Source: Sebastes aleutianus (Eukaryota; Chordata; Actinopteri; Perciformes; Sebastidae). Taken from it: a stretch of 64,000 nt of DNA. Under the pieces are notes generated by a model. It saw only the letters and a program-made list of their open reading frames with translations. It did not search any database and was not told the DNA's origin. Position 1 is the first letter of the stretch. Each line of letters opens with the position of its first letter. Position numbers and translations under genes: made by a program. The stretch spans positions 29,186,794 through 29,250,793 of the forward strand of contig CAKAKS010000039.1 of NCBI GenBank assembly GCA_916700875.1. Reading direction: 5' to 3'. This document shows positions 41,801 through 48,725 of this stretch, piece after piece.

Positions 41801-43882
41801 CTTTTGACTGGTTAAGAAGAAATGCAATATTAATAATTGTGTCCCTTGCTTTCTGTATTTTTCCATTGTAACTTATTTCGGAAATCTCATTAGCAAGACA
41901 ACGCTAATGGGAATACTAAGCACATGTGCAGTAGTATGAAGAATATTAAGGCATTTTAACAGTAGGATTTAAAGTAAAACAAATATATATAAAAACTGTT
42001 TACCTGCATGTGACTCTGCAGTGACGAGGTGGAGGAGAAGCCACGCTTACACACACTGCACTTAAACGGTTTGCTGGAGCTGGAAGTGTACATAAAAAAA
42101 CAGTCATGAATCAGACTCAAAAATTTTTTAGAGATCTAAATTATAAGAGTCAAATAAAACACTGGAATCAAAAGTAAAAGATGAACATTTCAATCAACAT
42201 CAAGAAGAGAGATGATGATAACAGGATCAGAAGCAGTTACCTGTGTGTCTTCAGGTGGATCTTCAGGTGATCTGAGCGGGAAAACGCAGCTTCACACTCC
42301 TGACAACTATACTTCTTATCTCCTGGATCAATTCACATATTTATGAGAGACAGTTTATTCATTATGTTGACAGCCAGAACACATGTGTTGCCACTATTGA
42401 GTGAAAATCAAGTCTGATTCTGGTGTTTTCCCTTATTTAAAGGGGATCACCACCTAAATTAAGAATTCCAATATGTTATGGCCTAGTAAAGTTCAATCAA
42501 TATTTGTGAACATGTGCTACTCTCTCTCAAAGCCAGAAACGTCTCAAACTTGTGATGTCATTGGGTATAAAGTGTGGAGCTGCTCCATAGACAGTGAATG
42601 GGAGACTGATTTCATGGACCCACAGAATATTTGTTTTCTTTTTTATACCCAAATGTGTTTTATTCTATTGTAGTGTTGTCAGCTGTGAAACAGAAAATGT
42701 TCCCATATACTCAGATCATTCCCCTGGGTGCTCTCAGTGTCATCTAGATCATCTCTCCCAATTCATCATCTATGGAGCAGCTCTAGACTTTATACCCTAT
42801 GACATCACAAGTTTGAGTTTTAGCATTCTAGTTTTTGGATTTGGGAGAGAGTTGTTCATGTTTACTAATATTTTGGACTGTCTTAGACCATAGGAATATC
42901 ATGAATTTTGAAACTGGGTGTAGTTCTCCTTTAATTCTTGAATAACAAAAATCCAATGTTCATCAAAAGAATGTGGATTTGATACCCGATGCATACTTAG
43001 CAGGCCTGGAAGACATAGTATCTACCTGTGTGGAGTTTGACATGGCGGTCTCTGCTCCTCTTGTGTTTGAACAGACGGCTGCAGAAGGTACACTTGAAAG
43101 GCAGCTTGTCGCTGTGGATCTGCTCGTGGCGCTTCAGGTAGCTCAGACGACTGAGGAGAATCAACAGGAGACAGCTGATCAACAGTCGTTCACAAAGGCT
43201 CATAATGAAAAATGAGTGCCTTTTATTTGAACGGCATTGAATCGTTTAAGTAGTGAGCACATTTCCAATAAAATCAACAATAAAAAAATATCTAAAAGAT
43301 GATAGTGACTGCTGATTATCAAAGGCAAATTGAAATACAAACTATTTCTAATATCACTGCATGCATCTATTCAGAGGAAACAGAAGAAGAGAAGAGGACA
43401 GCTAAGTATTATGATGATGACTTTATGGTGGATGTGACAGCTGTTCTTAAAGTGGGTCTTGAGTCAGTCCCTGGAGAGGCTGGTGAGAAATGTATTCACC
43501 TCATTCCTTTCACTGTTTGCCTTAGTGGTCCATGTTACCATGGTAATATTGAGAATACTGTTTATTCATGTCCACATTGATATTCATGATATGAGGATGC
43601 AACTGAACGGCCAAATATGACATCGGTGTTATTGTCTACAACACGCCATGTGCACCCAGATGGAACCTGCAGCATCTCGCGGAAGCGAAACATGTGTGTT
43701 ATACCTGAAGGACTTGTCACAGAACTGGCAGGGGTACGGCAGACCGGAGCCTCCTTCCTCCTCGCCGCCGGTGGCCATGCCGAGGTCGCAGCAGCCGTCG
43801 GGCATCTGCGAGGGCGAGGCCACGTCTTTACTGGAGGGCGAGGAAGGCACCCAGGACAGCCCTGCTGGGTCGTCATCGCCAT
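29737..43882 (-). CDS. znf423: znf423 orthologue, partial gene: 15 exons, fingers 2 to ~28
   Basis: Seen: joining 15 minus-strand exons (listed separately) through GT-AG introns gives one open frame of 1,238 codons with about 26 C2H2 fingers and one C4-like finger. Known of the family: ZNF423/OAZ is a nuclear DNA-binding adaptor. Early fingers bind DNA, middle fingers bind BMP-activated SMADs, and the last three fingers bind EBF factors; it acts in cerebellar and midline development and adipocyte commitment. The assignment to ZNF423 rather than the paralogue ZNF521 rests on remembered ZNF423-type stretches: the SSPSSKDVASP linker before finger 2, TRHPQLSDRADLQC in exon 5, SPDPALGSVASMSSATPDSS in exon 6, and PYGLCAGCM in exon 13. 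Missing: the start codon, finger 1 and the final three fingers, all outside the window. No frameshift or stop was found. Exon numbers used here count only those in the window. Confidence 0.93.
29822..31642. other. intron between exons 14 and 15
   Basis: 1,821-bp intron. Contains a repeat copy at 30137-30474, (AC)n at 30625-30643, GA-rich sequence 30660-30850 and CA-rich sequence 30965-31350. Confidence 0.8.
30137..30474 (-). mobile_element. TAGGGCTGCAAC-type hAT-like MITE, partial
   Basis: Same family as the element at 58084-59192 but in opposite orientation: shared modules CAATTAATCGATTAGTTG, GTTTACTGTCATAGAGGAGT-like and ACCGATTAATCGATTATCAA. The right end is ATCGTTACAGCTTTA (compare ATCGTTAGTTGCAGCCCTA); the left end is not clear. 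Confidence 0.75.
31643..31856 (-). CDS. znf423: znf423 window exon 14 (finger 27 equivalent)
   Basis: Acceptor aaatcag, donor CCAAG|gtgagc; 214 nt, phase 2 in, phase 0 out. It begins GTNGQSPSQGGAATPGD and encodes CPECGVKFESVEDLESH, then DHPEVSPETSAAGKKSDASP. The upstream intron (2,151 bp) contains two DNA transposons and a LINE tail. Confidence 0.93.
32103..32416. mobile_element. TAGAGCTGGGCGATA hAT-like MITE
   Basis: Starts TAGAGCTGGGCGATACAG, ends CGATATATTGCCCAGCCCTA, i.e. inverted ends. Flanking 8-mers CTACCTAA / CTACCTAG agree at 7 of 8, fitting an 8-bp hAT target duplication. 314 bp, AT-rich, rich in CGATAT motifs. Confidence 0.88.
32878..33618 (-). mobile_element. TAGGGCTGTCAA hAT-like MITE, copy 5
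   Basis: Starts TAGGGCTGTCAATTGATTAA, ends AAGTTTGACAGCCCTA. Flanks ATAAAAAC / ATAAAAAT agree at 7 of 8. Perfect DR1 at 33342-33354. Near full length (741 bp). Confidence 0.9.
33740..33885 (+). mobile_element. 3' tail of an L2-type LINE
   Basis: GAGGGTGTACCCCGCCTTCG, ATGTCAGCTGGGATCGGCTC, a poly-C run at about 33817-33838, CGACCCCGAATGGGATAAGT and GATGGATGGA: the characteristic 3' untranslated tail of vertebrate L2-like LINEs, severely 5'-truncated. The poly-C run is an expansion within the tail. Confidence 0.75.
34008..34435 (-). CDS. znf423: znf423 window exon 13 (fingers 24-25 and a C4-like finger)
   Basis: Acceptor ctctgcag, donor AGCAG|gtaggt; 428 nt, phase 0 in, phase 2 out. VTHSKSLDTGT completes finger 23; then CRICKMPLQSEEEFIEH (24), CVVCMQTVTSTLELKIH (25), a poly-Gly spacer (STLGGGGVGGGGGNGGIGGG), ASSSPNGQ, and CAFCLKEFKNKGELVKLDV with CAGC a few residues on, a degenerate Cys4-type finger conserved in the family. 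Confidence 0.94.
34862..35046 (-). CDS. znf423: znf423 window exon 12 (finger 22, most of 23)
   Basis: Acceptor ataccag, donor CAAG|gtgctt; 185 nt, phase 1 in, phase 0 out; upstream intron 116 bp. It encodes SRKKKADFIKGNHKCNVCSR, with the finger 22 His residues in LREHAQTH, then finger 23 up to its first His (CPICGERFPSLLTLTEHK). The second His is in the next exon. Confidence 0.94.
35163..35720 (-). CDS. znf423: znf423 window exon 11 (fingers 19-21, Gly-rich insert)
   Basis: Acceptor tctcacag, donor CGCCT|gtaaga; 558 nt, phase 1 in and out. It encodes LKPRKCIFCGETFGTEVELQ (finger 19), CRFCGKAFQAMSLLERH (20), a long Gly/Asn/Ser-rich insert, ADLQNMLLKN, NSHEASGGEEELDNSEPMY and CDICGAAYTMESLLQNH (21). 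The Gly-rich insert between fingers 20 and 21 is clearly longer than the mammalian spacer I remember. Confidence 0.94.
35721..36679. other. intron between exons 10 and 11
   Basis: 959-bp intron, two thirds of it one inverted-repeat element (35950-36610). Confidence 0.85.
35950..36610. mobile_element. Harbinger-like MITE with TTA flanks
   Basis: Starts GGTTGCTCTCACACCTAACT and ends TACAGGTGTGAAAGCACCC, imperfect inverted ends, with subterminal GGTCCAGACC / GGACCAAA motifs on both sides. Flanked by TTA on each side (35947-35949, 36611-36613), the 3-bp duplication typical of PIF/Harbinger; with so short a duplication the assignment is tentative. Confidence 0.7.
36680..36794 (-). CDS. znf423: znf423 window exon 10 (end of finger 17, finger 18)
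   Basis: Acceptor cctttcag, donor CTGG|gtcaga; 115 nt, phase 0 in, phase 1 out. It supplies the His residues of finger 17 (VHLAVKH) and finger 18 (CTACAWDFRKESDLQIH). The upstream intron is 113 bp. The donor gtcaga is the weakest of the set, though frame and homology both require it. Confidence 0.91.
36908..37447 (-). CDS. znf423: znf423 window exon 9 (fingers 13-16, start of 17)
   Basis: Acceptor cgtacag, donor ATACAG|gtgaat; 540 nt = 180 codons, phase 0 both ends, so it is a skippable cassette. It encodes VYSCPYCTNSPIFGSLLKLT (finger 13), a linker with a basic cluster SSPKRHRL, CNQCDLRFSSFEGFQTH (14), CPQCNKEDFESQEALLQH (15), CESCDKQFSSVDDLQKH (16) and the Cys half of 17 (CTLCQEVFDSKVSIQ). 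Finger 15 has one more residue between the second Cys and first His than the human protein as I recall it (N before KEDF). In the family this is the beginning of the SMAD-interacting block. Confidence 0.94.
37936..38117 (-). CDS. znf423: znf423 window exon 8 (finger 12)
   Basis: Acceptor catcctag, donor GGAG|gtgaga; 182 nt, phase 1 in, phase 0 out. The junction makes Glu, giving EGNHAFFCNQCSMGFLTESS and LTEHIQQTH (finger 12), then a Gly/Ala segment and AKLESPVLQSASQSFME, matching the ZNF423 linker. Confidence 0.93.
38118..38734. other. intron between exons 7 and 8
   Basis: 617-bp AT-rich intron. The stretch 38420-38680 reads like a dispersed teleost repeat, but I cannot show ends or a second copy here. 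Confidence 0.5.
38735..39115 (-). CDS. znf423: znf423 window exon 7 (fingers 9-11)
   Basis: Acceptor ctccacag, donor TTAG|gtgtgt; 381 nt, phase 1 in and out. It encodes a poly-Gly run, WGKVTYSCPYCSKRDFHSLA (finger 9), CHLCLDTLPTLYNLNEH (finger 10) and CNYCPDMFGDINSLQEH (finger 11). Between fingers 10 and 11 there is an Ala/Gly-rich insertion (TSGGTIGTAAAAFPLLQ) longer than in mammals as I recall. It ends in LPGGIVAGSTTL. The upstream intron hosts a 601-bp Charlie-type hAT element. Confidence 0.93.
39232..39832. mobile_element. Charlie-type hAT MITE with perfect 8-bp target duplication
   Basis: Starts CAGTGGTTCCCAACCTATTT and ends GGTTGGGAACCCCTG, the classic CAGTGGTTCCCAACCT hAT-Charlie terminus. 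Flanked exactly by CTGTAGAT on both sides (39224-39231, 39833-39840). 601 bp, no coding capacity. It fills most of the 745-bp intron between exons 6 and 7. Confidence 0.95.
39861..40144 (-). CDS. znf423: znf423 window exon 6 (finger 8 and Ser/Pro-rich linker)
   Basis: Acceptor accctcag, donor GGAG|gtacga; 284 nt, phase 2 in, phase 1 out. The upstream intron is 109 bp, the shortest in the window. It encodes finger 8 (CPVCSEQFPSVEDVYCH), then the long Ser/Thr/Pro linker (SATPDSSASLERGSTPDSTL) typical of ZNF423. Its 3' part (ERGRRRGADTVEEIAISLGH) has no counterpart I recall in the mammalian protein, where a shorter charged stretch precedes the WTKV-like motif. Confidence 0.92.
40254..40534 (-). 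CDS. znf423: znf423 window exon 5 (fingers 6 and 7)
   Basis: Acceptor cctggcag, donor CACAA|gtactg; 281 nt, phase 0 in, phase 2 out. It starts AHRKNREHLALRSE, completing finger 5, runs through a Gly/Lys linker (DGGKKGAGGDGDLEQ) and encodes MCDYCEETFSQTDELEKH and CIHCPEIFLDEASLLTH. The segment TRHPQLSDRADLQ between the fingers is ZNF423-like and absent from ZNF521 as I remember it. Confidence 0.94.
40596..41768 (+). mobile_element. piggyBac-like non-autonomous element, copy 1
   Basis: TTAA at 40592-40595 and 41769-41772 flank the repeat. The left end reads ACCTATGAGACCCACTTAGA. Interior landmarks, all shared in reverse with 44724-45801: GGGGACAGGGGATCTTTAGG, GAGAATTGATCAAAATGATC, GTGATTGGATGGCGAGCGCT-like, TGAGGCTGTGATTATCCTAG, AGAGTCTCAGCTTTACAGTC and TTTAGGGACCCCAGTATGGA. 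Its last third (41520-41768) is the same core found in the TAGGGCTGTCAA family. It lies in the intron between exons 4 and 5. Confidence 0.8.
42004..42079 (-). CDS. znf423: znf423 window exon 4 (most of finger 5)
   Basis: Acceptor cttccag, donor ATGCAG|gtaaac; 76 nt, phase 2 in, phase 0 out. It encodes SSKPFKCSVCKRGFSSTSSL then QSHMQ. The second His of finger 5 lies in the next exon, so the intron falls between the two zinc-ligand His residues. The upstream intron is only 161 bp; the downstream one (1,469 bp) contains a full piggyBac-like copy. Confidence 0.94.
42241..42322 (-). CDS. znf423: znf423 window exon 3 (finger 4)
   Basis: Acceptor gatccag, donor ACAG|gtaact; only 82 nt, phase 1 in, phase 2 out. 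It encodes exactly one finger: DKKYSCQECEAAFSRSDHLK followed by IHLKTH. The preceding intron (703 bp) carries a terminal-inverted-repeat element. Confidence 0.94.
42437..42934. mobile_element. short TIR element in the exon 2-3 intron
   Basis: Left end TTAAAGGGGATCACCACCTA and right end TGGGTGTAGTTCTCCTTTAA are imperfect inverted repeats. The interior has an inverted pair: GAGCTGCTCCATAGACAGTG near 42580 and CATCTATGGAGCAGCTC near 42770. No coding capacity. Confidence 0.65.
43026..43150 (-). CDS. znf423: znf423 window exon 2 (end of finger 2, finger 3)
   Basis: Acceptor tcctcag, donor ACAG|gtagat; 125 nt, phase 2 in, phase 1 out. The junction codon makes Ser (AG+T), giving KSFSRLSYLKRHEQIH, then SDKLPFKC and finger 3 (CTFCSRLFKHKRSRDRH). 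Human ZNF423 has, as I remember, Ile at the junction residue; Ser is the commoner residue in such fingers. Ends in KLHTG, the linker to finger 4. Confidence 0.94.
43151..43704. other. intron between exons 1 and 2
   Basis: 554-bp intron splitting finger 2; no repeat or RNA recognised. Confidence 0.85.
43705..43882 (-). CDS. znf423: znf423 window exon 1 (acidic linker, first half of finger 2)
   Basis: Acceptor ctctgtcag at the high end, donor CAG|gtataa at the low end; 178 nt, enters in phase 1, leaves in phase 2. It encodes DGDDDPAGLSWVPSSPSSKD, then an acidic/Gly segment (GEEEGG) and LPYPCQFCDKSF, the Cys half of finger 2. The two zinc-binding His residues are in the next exon, so the intron cuts the finger. 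The linker is what best separates ZNF423 from ZNF521. The upstream exon with finger 1 was not found between here and 64000. Confidence 0.93.
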
Positions 43883-44089
43883 CTGACAGAGACAGAGACA
43901 GACAGAGAACGTTTTTTTTTAAAAAGCCTTTCATTTCATTTCATTTTTTATGTGTTCTACTCATGGTAGTGCACAAGAAAAGCGTGATTCACAATCAAAA
44001 CAACTCTATTTACACATTCCATGACAGAAAAGGAGCCCCTTACTCAAAACATAAATAAACAAAAGAAATAGATGGTCTGTCCGTTACGG

Positions 44090-44719
44090 TTACTTAATAA
44101 CTAATGCTTACAGTAGTATGAGAAAAAGAGGAATCAAGTCATACACAATAATTAAAACAACTAAAAAAACCTATTCATTAATTATTATTGATTGATTAAT
44201 TATTCTTTCTTTATACATTGATACATTTGAACTGAAACATATTTATACAACCTTTTAAATCATTCTGTAAAGAATTCCAAAGTTTGACGACGACCGCTGA
44301 AATACACTTCTGCTATAAAGTAATTCATAACTCAACTAGATCTTTAAGTTTCAATAGTCCTGTTTTAATAAACTGTCTGTTGGTGTTTTCTCTTGAATCC
44401 ACTTCATGAATATTTCTTACGGCTCTTTTCTGTAATATAAACAATGGCTTTCTATTGCTCATGTACGTGTTGCCCCACACTGGCAAAACAAGTGAACAGT
44501 ACAGGATTCTCATTATCTTGTAATCTAACACATACTGTACTCTTTGCTTTGTTCAAAACAGAAATGTTTTTGGACACCTTTGTTTTTACATGTGCTATAT
44601 GAGATTTCCATCTGGTTTGTCATCCATTATCACAACCAGAAATCTAAATTCAAACACTTTTTCATTATAAACTCAATCTATAGACAGTGGAATAAAAACC
44701 ACAAATGTTTAGTTCAAAA
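44090..44719 (-). pseudogene. LINE reverse transcriptase relic, C-terminal part
   Basis: Minus-strand translation gives, with stops, the usual end of a non-LTR (CR1/Rex/jockey-like) reverse transcriptase: VIMDDKPDGN, RILYCSLVLPVWGNTY, LFILQKRAVRNIHEVDSREN and FIKTGLLKLKDLVEL. It is in the same orientation as znf423 and is separated from its N-terminal part (45806-46153) by an inserted piggyBac-like element. Not functional. Confidence 0.8.
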
Positions 44720-44723
44720 TTAA

Positions 44724-45801
44724 CCCCTTAAAAACCTAAGGATTCTTGGTACCAACCATGTCATACTAGCTTGTCGGGAAGATTGCTAAATAACACTACG
44801 AAAGTACGTTAAATTTTGGCGAGGAAAAACAGGCATGGCGTTTTTCAAAGTGGTCCCTTGACCTCTGACCTCAAGATATGTGAATGACAATGGGTTCTAT
44901 GGGTACCCACAAGTCTCCCCTTTACAGACATGCCCACTTTATGATAATCACATGCAGTATTTTGAATGCAGTATAAATGTGTTATTTTCCACCTATTCTA
45001 AAATGGTGTGTTTGAATATTTCTGCATACTGGGGTCCCTAAACAGTCTTGGAATTGCATAAATTGGGTATCACTGTAAAGCTGAGACTCTTGTGGATCCA
45101 ATTATCCCAATTGTATTTCTGTGTGATTATGTTAGTCCCCATAGTAGCCATTTCATAAAGTGAAACCACTTTTTGAAATTTGACCTCGCTGTATAAAATG
45201 ACCTGTGGTGACCTCTAGGATAATCACAGCCTCATGAAACGTTACAACCAGACACTAGAGACATAGGGCATTCAGAGGATGGATGGCTTTCCTATGTATA
45301 TCGATAATAAGGGGGTTTCTCAGCAGTTTCCAGAACAGAAGTGCTCGCCATCCAATCACTGAAAAATGCAATTCTTGCAGAAATCTCCAAATGTCAATAT
45401 ATTCTATGGTGATCTTTTTGATCAATTCTCGAATGGTAAAAAATGGTTAATTTTAGCACCACATCTGTGTCACAAATGGTATCAACCCCAGAATTGCTAG
45501 AACAATGTATGAGACATAAGTGAGCATGGAAATGACCGTCACAAACTTATATCCTGTTCCACGTTCTTATACACTTTCACAATTTATTCTAATTAATTAA
45601 CTTATCTATTTTTTAATTTCTATTTCTTATTAATGACTAGAATGACTTGACACACAGTGCCGAGCTGCATAGTAAATTAACCTTCAGGTTCCCAGCTTTC
45701 AGATGATGTACACAACTTCTGGGTGGCATTTCATCGACCCCTGAACATCCCCTGTCCCCGACCCCTACCACTCTAAAAATAGAGTTCAGAATGGAAAAGG
45801 G
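44724..45801 (-). mobile_element. piggyBac-like non-autonomous element, copy 2
   Basis: TTAA at both ends (44720-44723, 45802-45805). Termini CCCCTTAAAAACCTAAGGAT and AATGGAAAAGGG fit a CCC..GGG piggyBac end. It is the inverted homologue of 40596-41768 over nearly its full length (by eye about four of five bases agree; not computed). Perfect DR1 at 44859-44871. It interrupts the LINE relic, so it is younger than that LINE copy. Confidence 0.85.
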
Positions 45802-45805
45802 TTAA

Positions 45806-46153
45806 GGATAACTTATTTCATTTCATTTACAATGCTTTCTGCTAAAATTTTCAAATCATCTCCTGGACTAAAAAAATTTGTGTCAAACAACACAAACTGC
45901 AATATCCTTGACGTTTCACTTATGTCATTGACATACAACCTTAAAAAATGTAGGCCCCCCTCATATATATTACCAGCAAATACGTACAGTATTGTTGTCT
46001 GTTATCTAAATAGCTGCTGAACCAGTTTAGAACTACTCCTCTCACACCATACTGTATGTATTGTAATTTAGAAATTAAGATGGTATGATCTAGAGTAGCC
46101 TTTGATTCATCTGCAGCAAGAAAACCCAAATATACACACCTTTTGTACACAGC
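45806..46153 (-). pseudogene. LINE reverse transcriptase relic, central part
   Basis: Minus-strand translation shows ATLDHTILISKLQY, YGVRGVVLNWFSSYLDNRQQ and, after a frame change, LYVNDISETSRILQFVLF followed by DTNFF, i.e. the RT palm with the catalytic FADD box degraded. Continues across the insertion into 44090-44719. Confidence 0.8.
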
Positions 46154-47961
46154 TGCAGGATTTATAAAAAAAAAAAAAAAAAGAGACAGGCGAGCACAGA
46201 CAGGAAAAAAGTGGGGGTAAAACAGGGAGCATTAGAATGATTAAGAAGAAGTTACATCTTTCTTGGAAGGCAGTCGGCGGTAGGAGCAGCCGGTGGGAGT
46301 TCAAATGAGAAAAAGAGGGTATAAACAAAAAAATAAACACATTTATCCTAGTTACACACACACACACACACACACACGTATACAGGAGGAAAACGAGGAT
46401 GGCAGAGATAAAGAGAGAGAATGAAACAGAAGAGAGACACACACACACTCCGGCAGCAGCAACATCTAAATAGAAAGCTCCAAGAACTATGTATCCCCGA
46501 CGGAGCCCAGAAATAAGGACAGAGTGTATTTTCTCTCCCTTCATCCTCCCTCTGCAGCCATCCCTCGTTCCATCCCTCCATCCGTCCCCGAGGACCATAG
46601 ATCCGCCTCATCATATTTTCATTAGGGCCTTGGCAGATTGAAACGTCGGAAAAGCGATTAGGAGACGTGGAGAGAGCAGAGCGGAAAGATGGCGATATTC
46701 TCTCCCTTTATCTGTCATACATACATAGGAGATTATGCATTGCTCTTTTTTCCTTTTTTTCCCCTCTCTCTCTCTCTCCCCTCTTTTTCCCCCTCCTGTG
46801 TAGTCTGGCGCAGAGGCGACAAAAAGGCCACGACTCCTTTAATAGACACTTCAGAATGGATTTGAGGCGACAAAAGAGGGGGCTGAATAACGCTTGATAT
46901 TGTGTTCTGTTCTTCTTTGTGCGCTCTGTGAAGCAGCGCAGTAAGGCTATTTAGCATTTGCCTGAAAAATGTAAAGAACAGAGCAGATGAAGAGAGACGG
47001 GGGCGGGGGGGTTTCTTTGCTTTTATCTAATAGCTATATCAACTAGGCCAGCAACAAATCAAAGAGAGAAAATAAGAAAACTAGAGTGATAGGATGGAGA
47101 GATTGGACAGAAGTCTGATGTGATTTGTGCCAATATTCATCATGAGGCCAATATTTTCAACACATGAGCACAGACACATGTGCAGGAGAGAAGTTTCTGC
47201 TGATAATTTTAGAAAGCTCTCCGAAGCACACACCGTTTTACCTCAACCTACAGTCTCGTGCGTCTCCCGTGTGCACGTCTGGTCTACTGTGTATTACGTC
47301 TTGCAGAGAGGGGGTGGAAAACGGATTCTTGTGATGAATCGATCGCAGAGAAAATGTAGGCACTGCGATGAGCAAATAGAACTCTGCAGGGGGGTCCGGG
47401 TTAAAAAAAAAAAAAAAAAAGCATTTTAAATTTGACTAGAAGCTACTGTAGGAGGAAAATAATAAAAAAAAGGTTTAAGAAAACACAACGAATAGAGATA
47501 TCAACATGAAGCCTAACAGCAAGGCGAGAGGGAGAGAAAGAGCGGGTGACACTGTGAGTGAGAGAGCGAGAGAGAGAGGTGTGAGGGAGAACGAAAAATT
47601 GAGAGCACGAAGAAGGGAAGGAAGGAGAAGAAAGTATTGACACGGTGAAAGGAGGAAAACAAACAACATGTCATCCTAGAGCACCGCACACTTTGATTAA
47701 AAAATGAGAAACAAAAATCAGAAAATGAAACAAGAGAGAGACTTGAGAGGAAGCTACAGGGGGAGAAGTGCTGAATTTTGACAAATTATGAATAATGTTG
47801 ATAATTTGTTGTCACTAATAAAACATTCAGATTAATTCAGTTTATTTTTTCTAAATTTCTGACTTTATTCTCAGAGTTTTTTTTCGCAGATGTTATTAGA
47901 TGAACAGTGTAAAAAAATAATGTTGTTCTTCAGTGGTCCGAAGACACCATTATACATTTAG
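46154..47961. other. 5' intron sequence, possible conserved block at 46600-46980
   Basis: No gene. 46600-46650 (CATATTTTCATTAGGGCCTT and following) and 46825-46980 (CCTTTAATAGACACTTCAGA; GGCTATTTAGCATTTGCCTG) are unique, non-repetitive and unlike the flanking GA/CT-rich sequence; they are candidates for regulatory conserved elements. This is inference from composition only. Confidence 0.35.
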
Positions 47962-48725
47962 TATGGCTGTTAAGTTAACGCAATAATAACGCTTTAACGC
48001 AAATTTGTTTTTACGCCACTCATTTCTTTAACGCATTAACGCAACTTGTGATTTTTAAGTTTGTAGCGGGCTCAGTTTTAAAGCTAGAGTGAAGATACTG
48101 GCATCATATGAAACTAAAAAACCTAAGGAATCCATTGGTACCAACCATGGTATATTAACTTGACGCGAAAAAGGTTAAATAACGCTCCAAAGTTACATTA
48201 AATGTTGGCGAGGAAAAACTGGCATGGCCATTTTCAAAGGAGTCCCTTGACCTCTGACCTCAAGATATGTGAATGTAAATGGGTTGTATGGGTACCCACG
48301 AGTCTCCCCTTTACAGACATGCCCACTTTATGATAATCCCATGCAGTTTGGGGCAAGTCATAGTCAAGTCAGCACACTGACACACTGACAGCTGTTGTTG
48401 CCTGTTGGGCTGCAGTTTGCCATGTTATGATTTGAGCATATTTCTTATGCTAAATGCAGTACCTGTGAGGGTTTCTGGACAAAATTTGTCATTGTTTTGT
48501 GTTGGTTATTGATTTCCATTAATAAATATATACATATATTTCTATAAAGCAAGCATATTTGTCCACTACGATGTTGATATGAGTATTAAATACTTGACAA
48601 ATTTCCCTTTAAGGTACATTTTGAACAGATAAAAAACGTGCGATTCATTTGCGTTTAATCGCGATTAATCATAGACAATCATGCGATTAATTGTGATTAA
48701 ATATTTTAATCGATTGATAGCCCTA
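47962..48725 (+). mobile_element. TAGGGCTGTCAA hAT-like MITE, copy 6
   Basis: Starts TATGGCTGTTAAGTTAACGC and ends ATCGATTGATAGCCCTA. Flanking 8-mers no longer match convincingly (4 of 8). Near full length; perfect DR1 at 48248-48260. Confidence 0.87.

Noticed and set aside
43299..43580. 93-codon plus-strand frame in the intron between exons 1 and 2
   Set aside because: No domain, lies opposite a 554-bp intron, no splice or codon evidence.
29737..43882. Assignment to the paralogue ZNF521
   Set aside because: The linker before finger 2, the TRHPQLSDRADLQC region and the Ser/Thr linker after finger 8 match ZNF423 as remembered, not ZNF521. Ser in KSFSRLSYLKRH is shared with ZNF521 but is a single residue.
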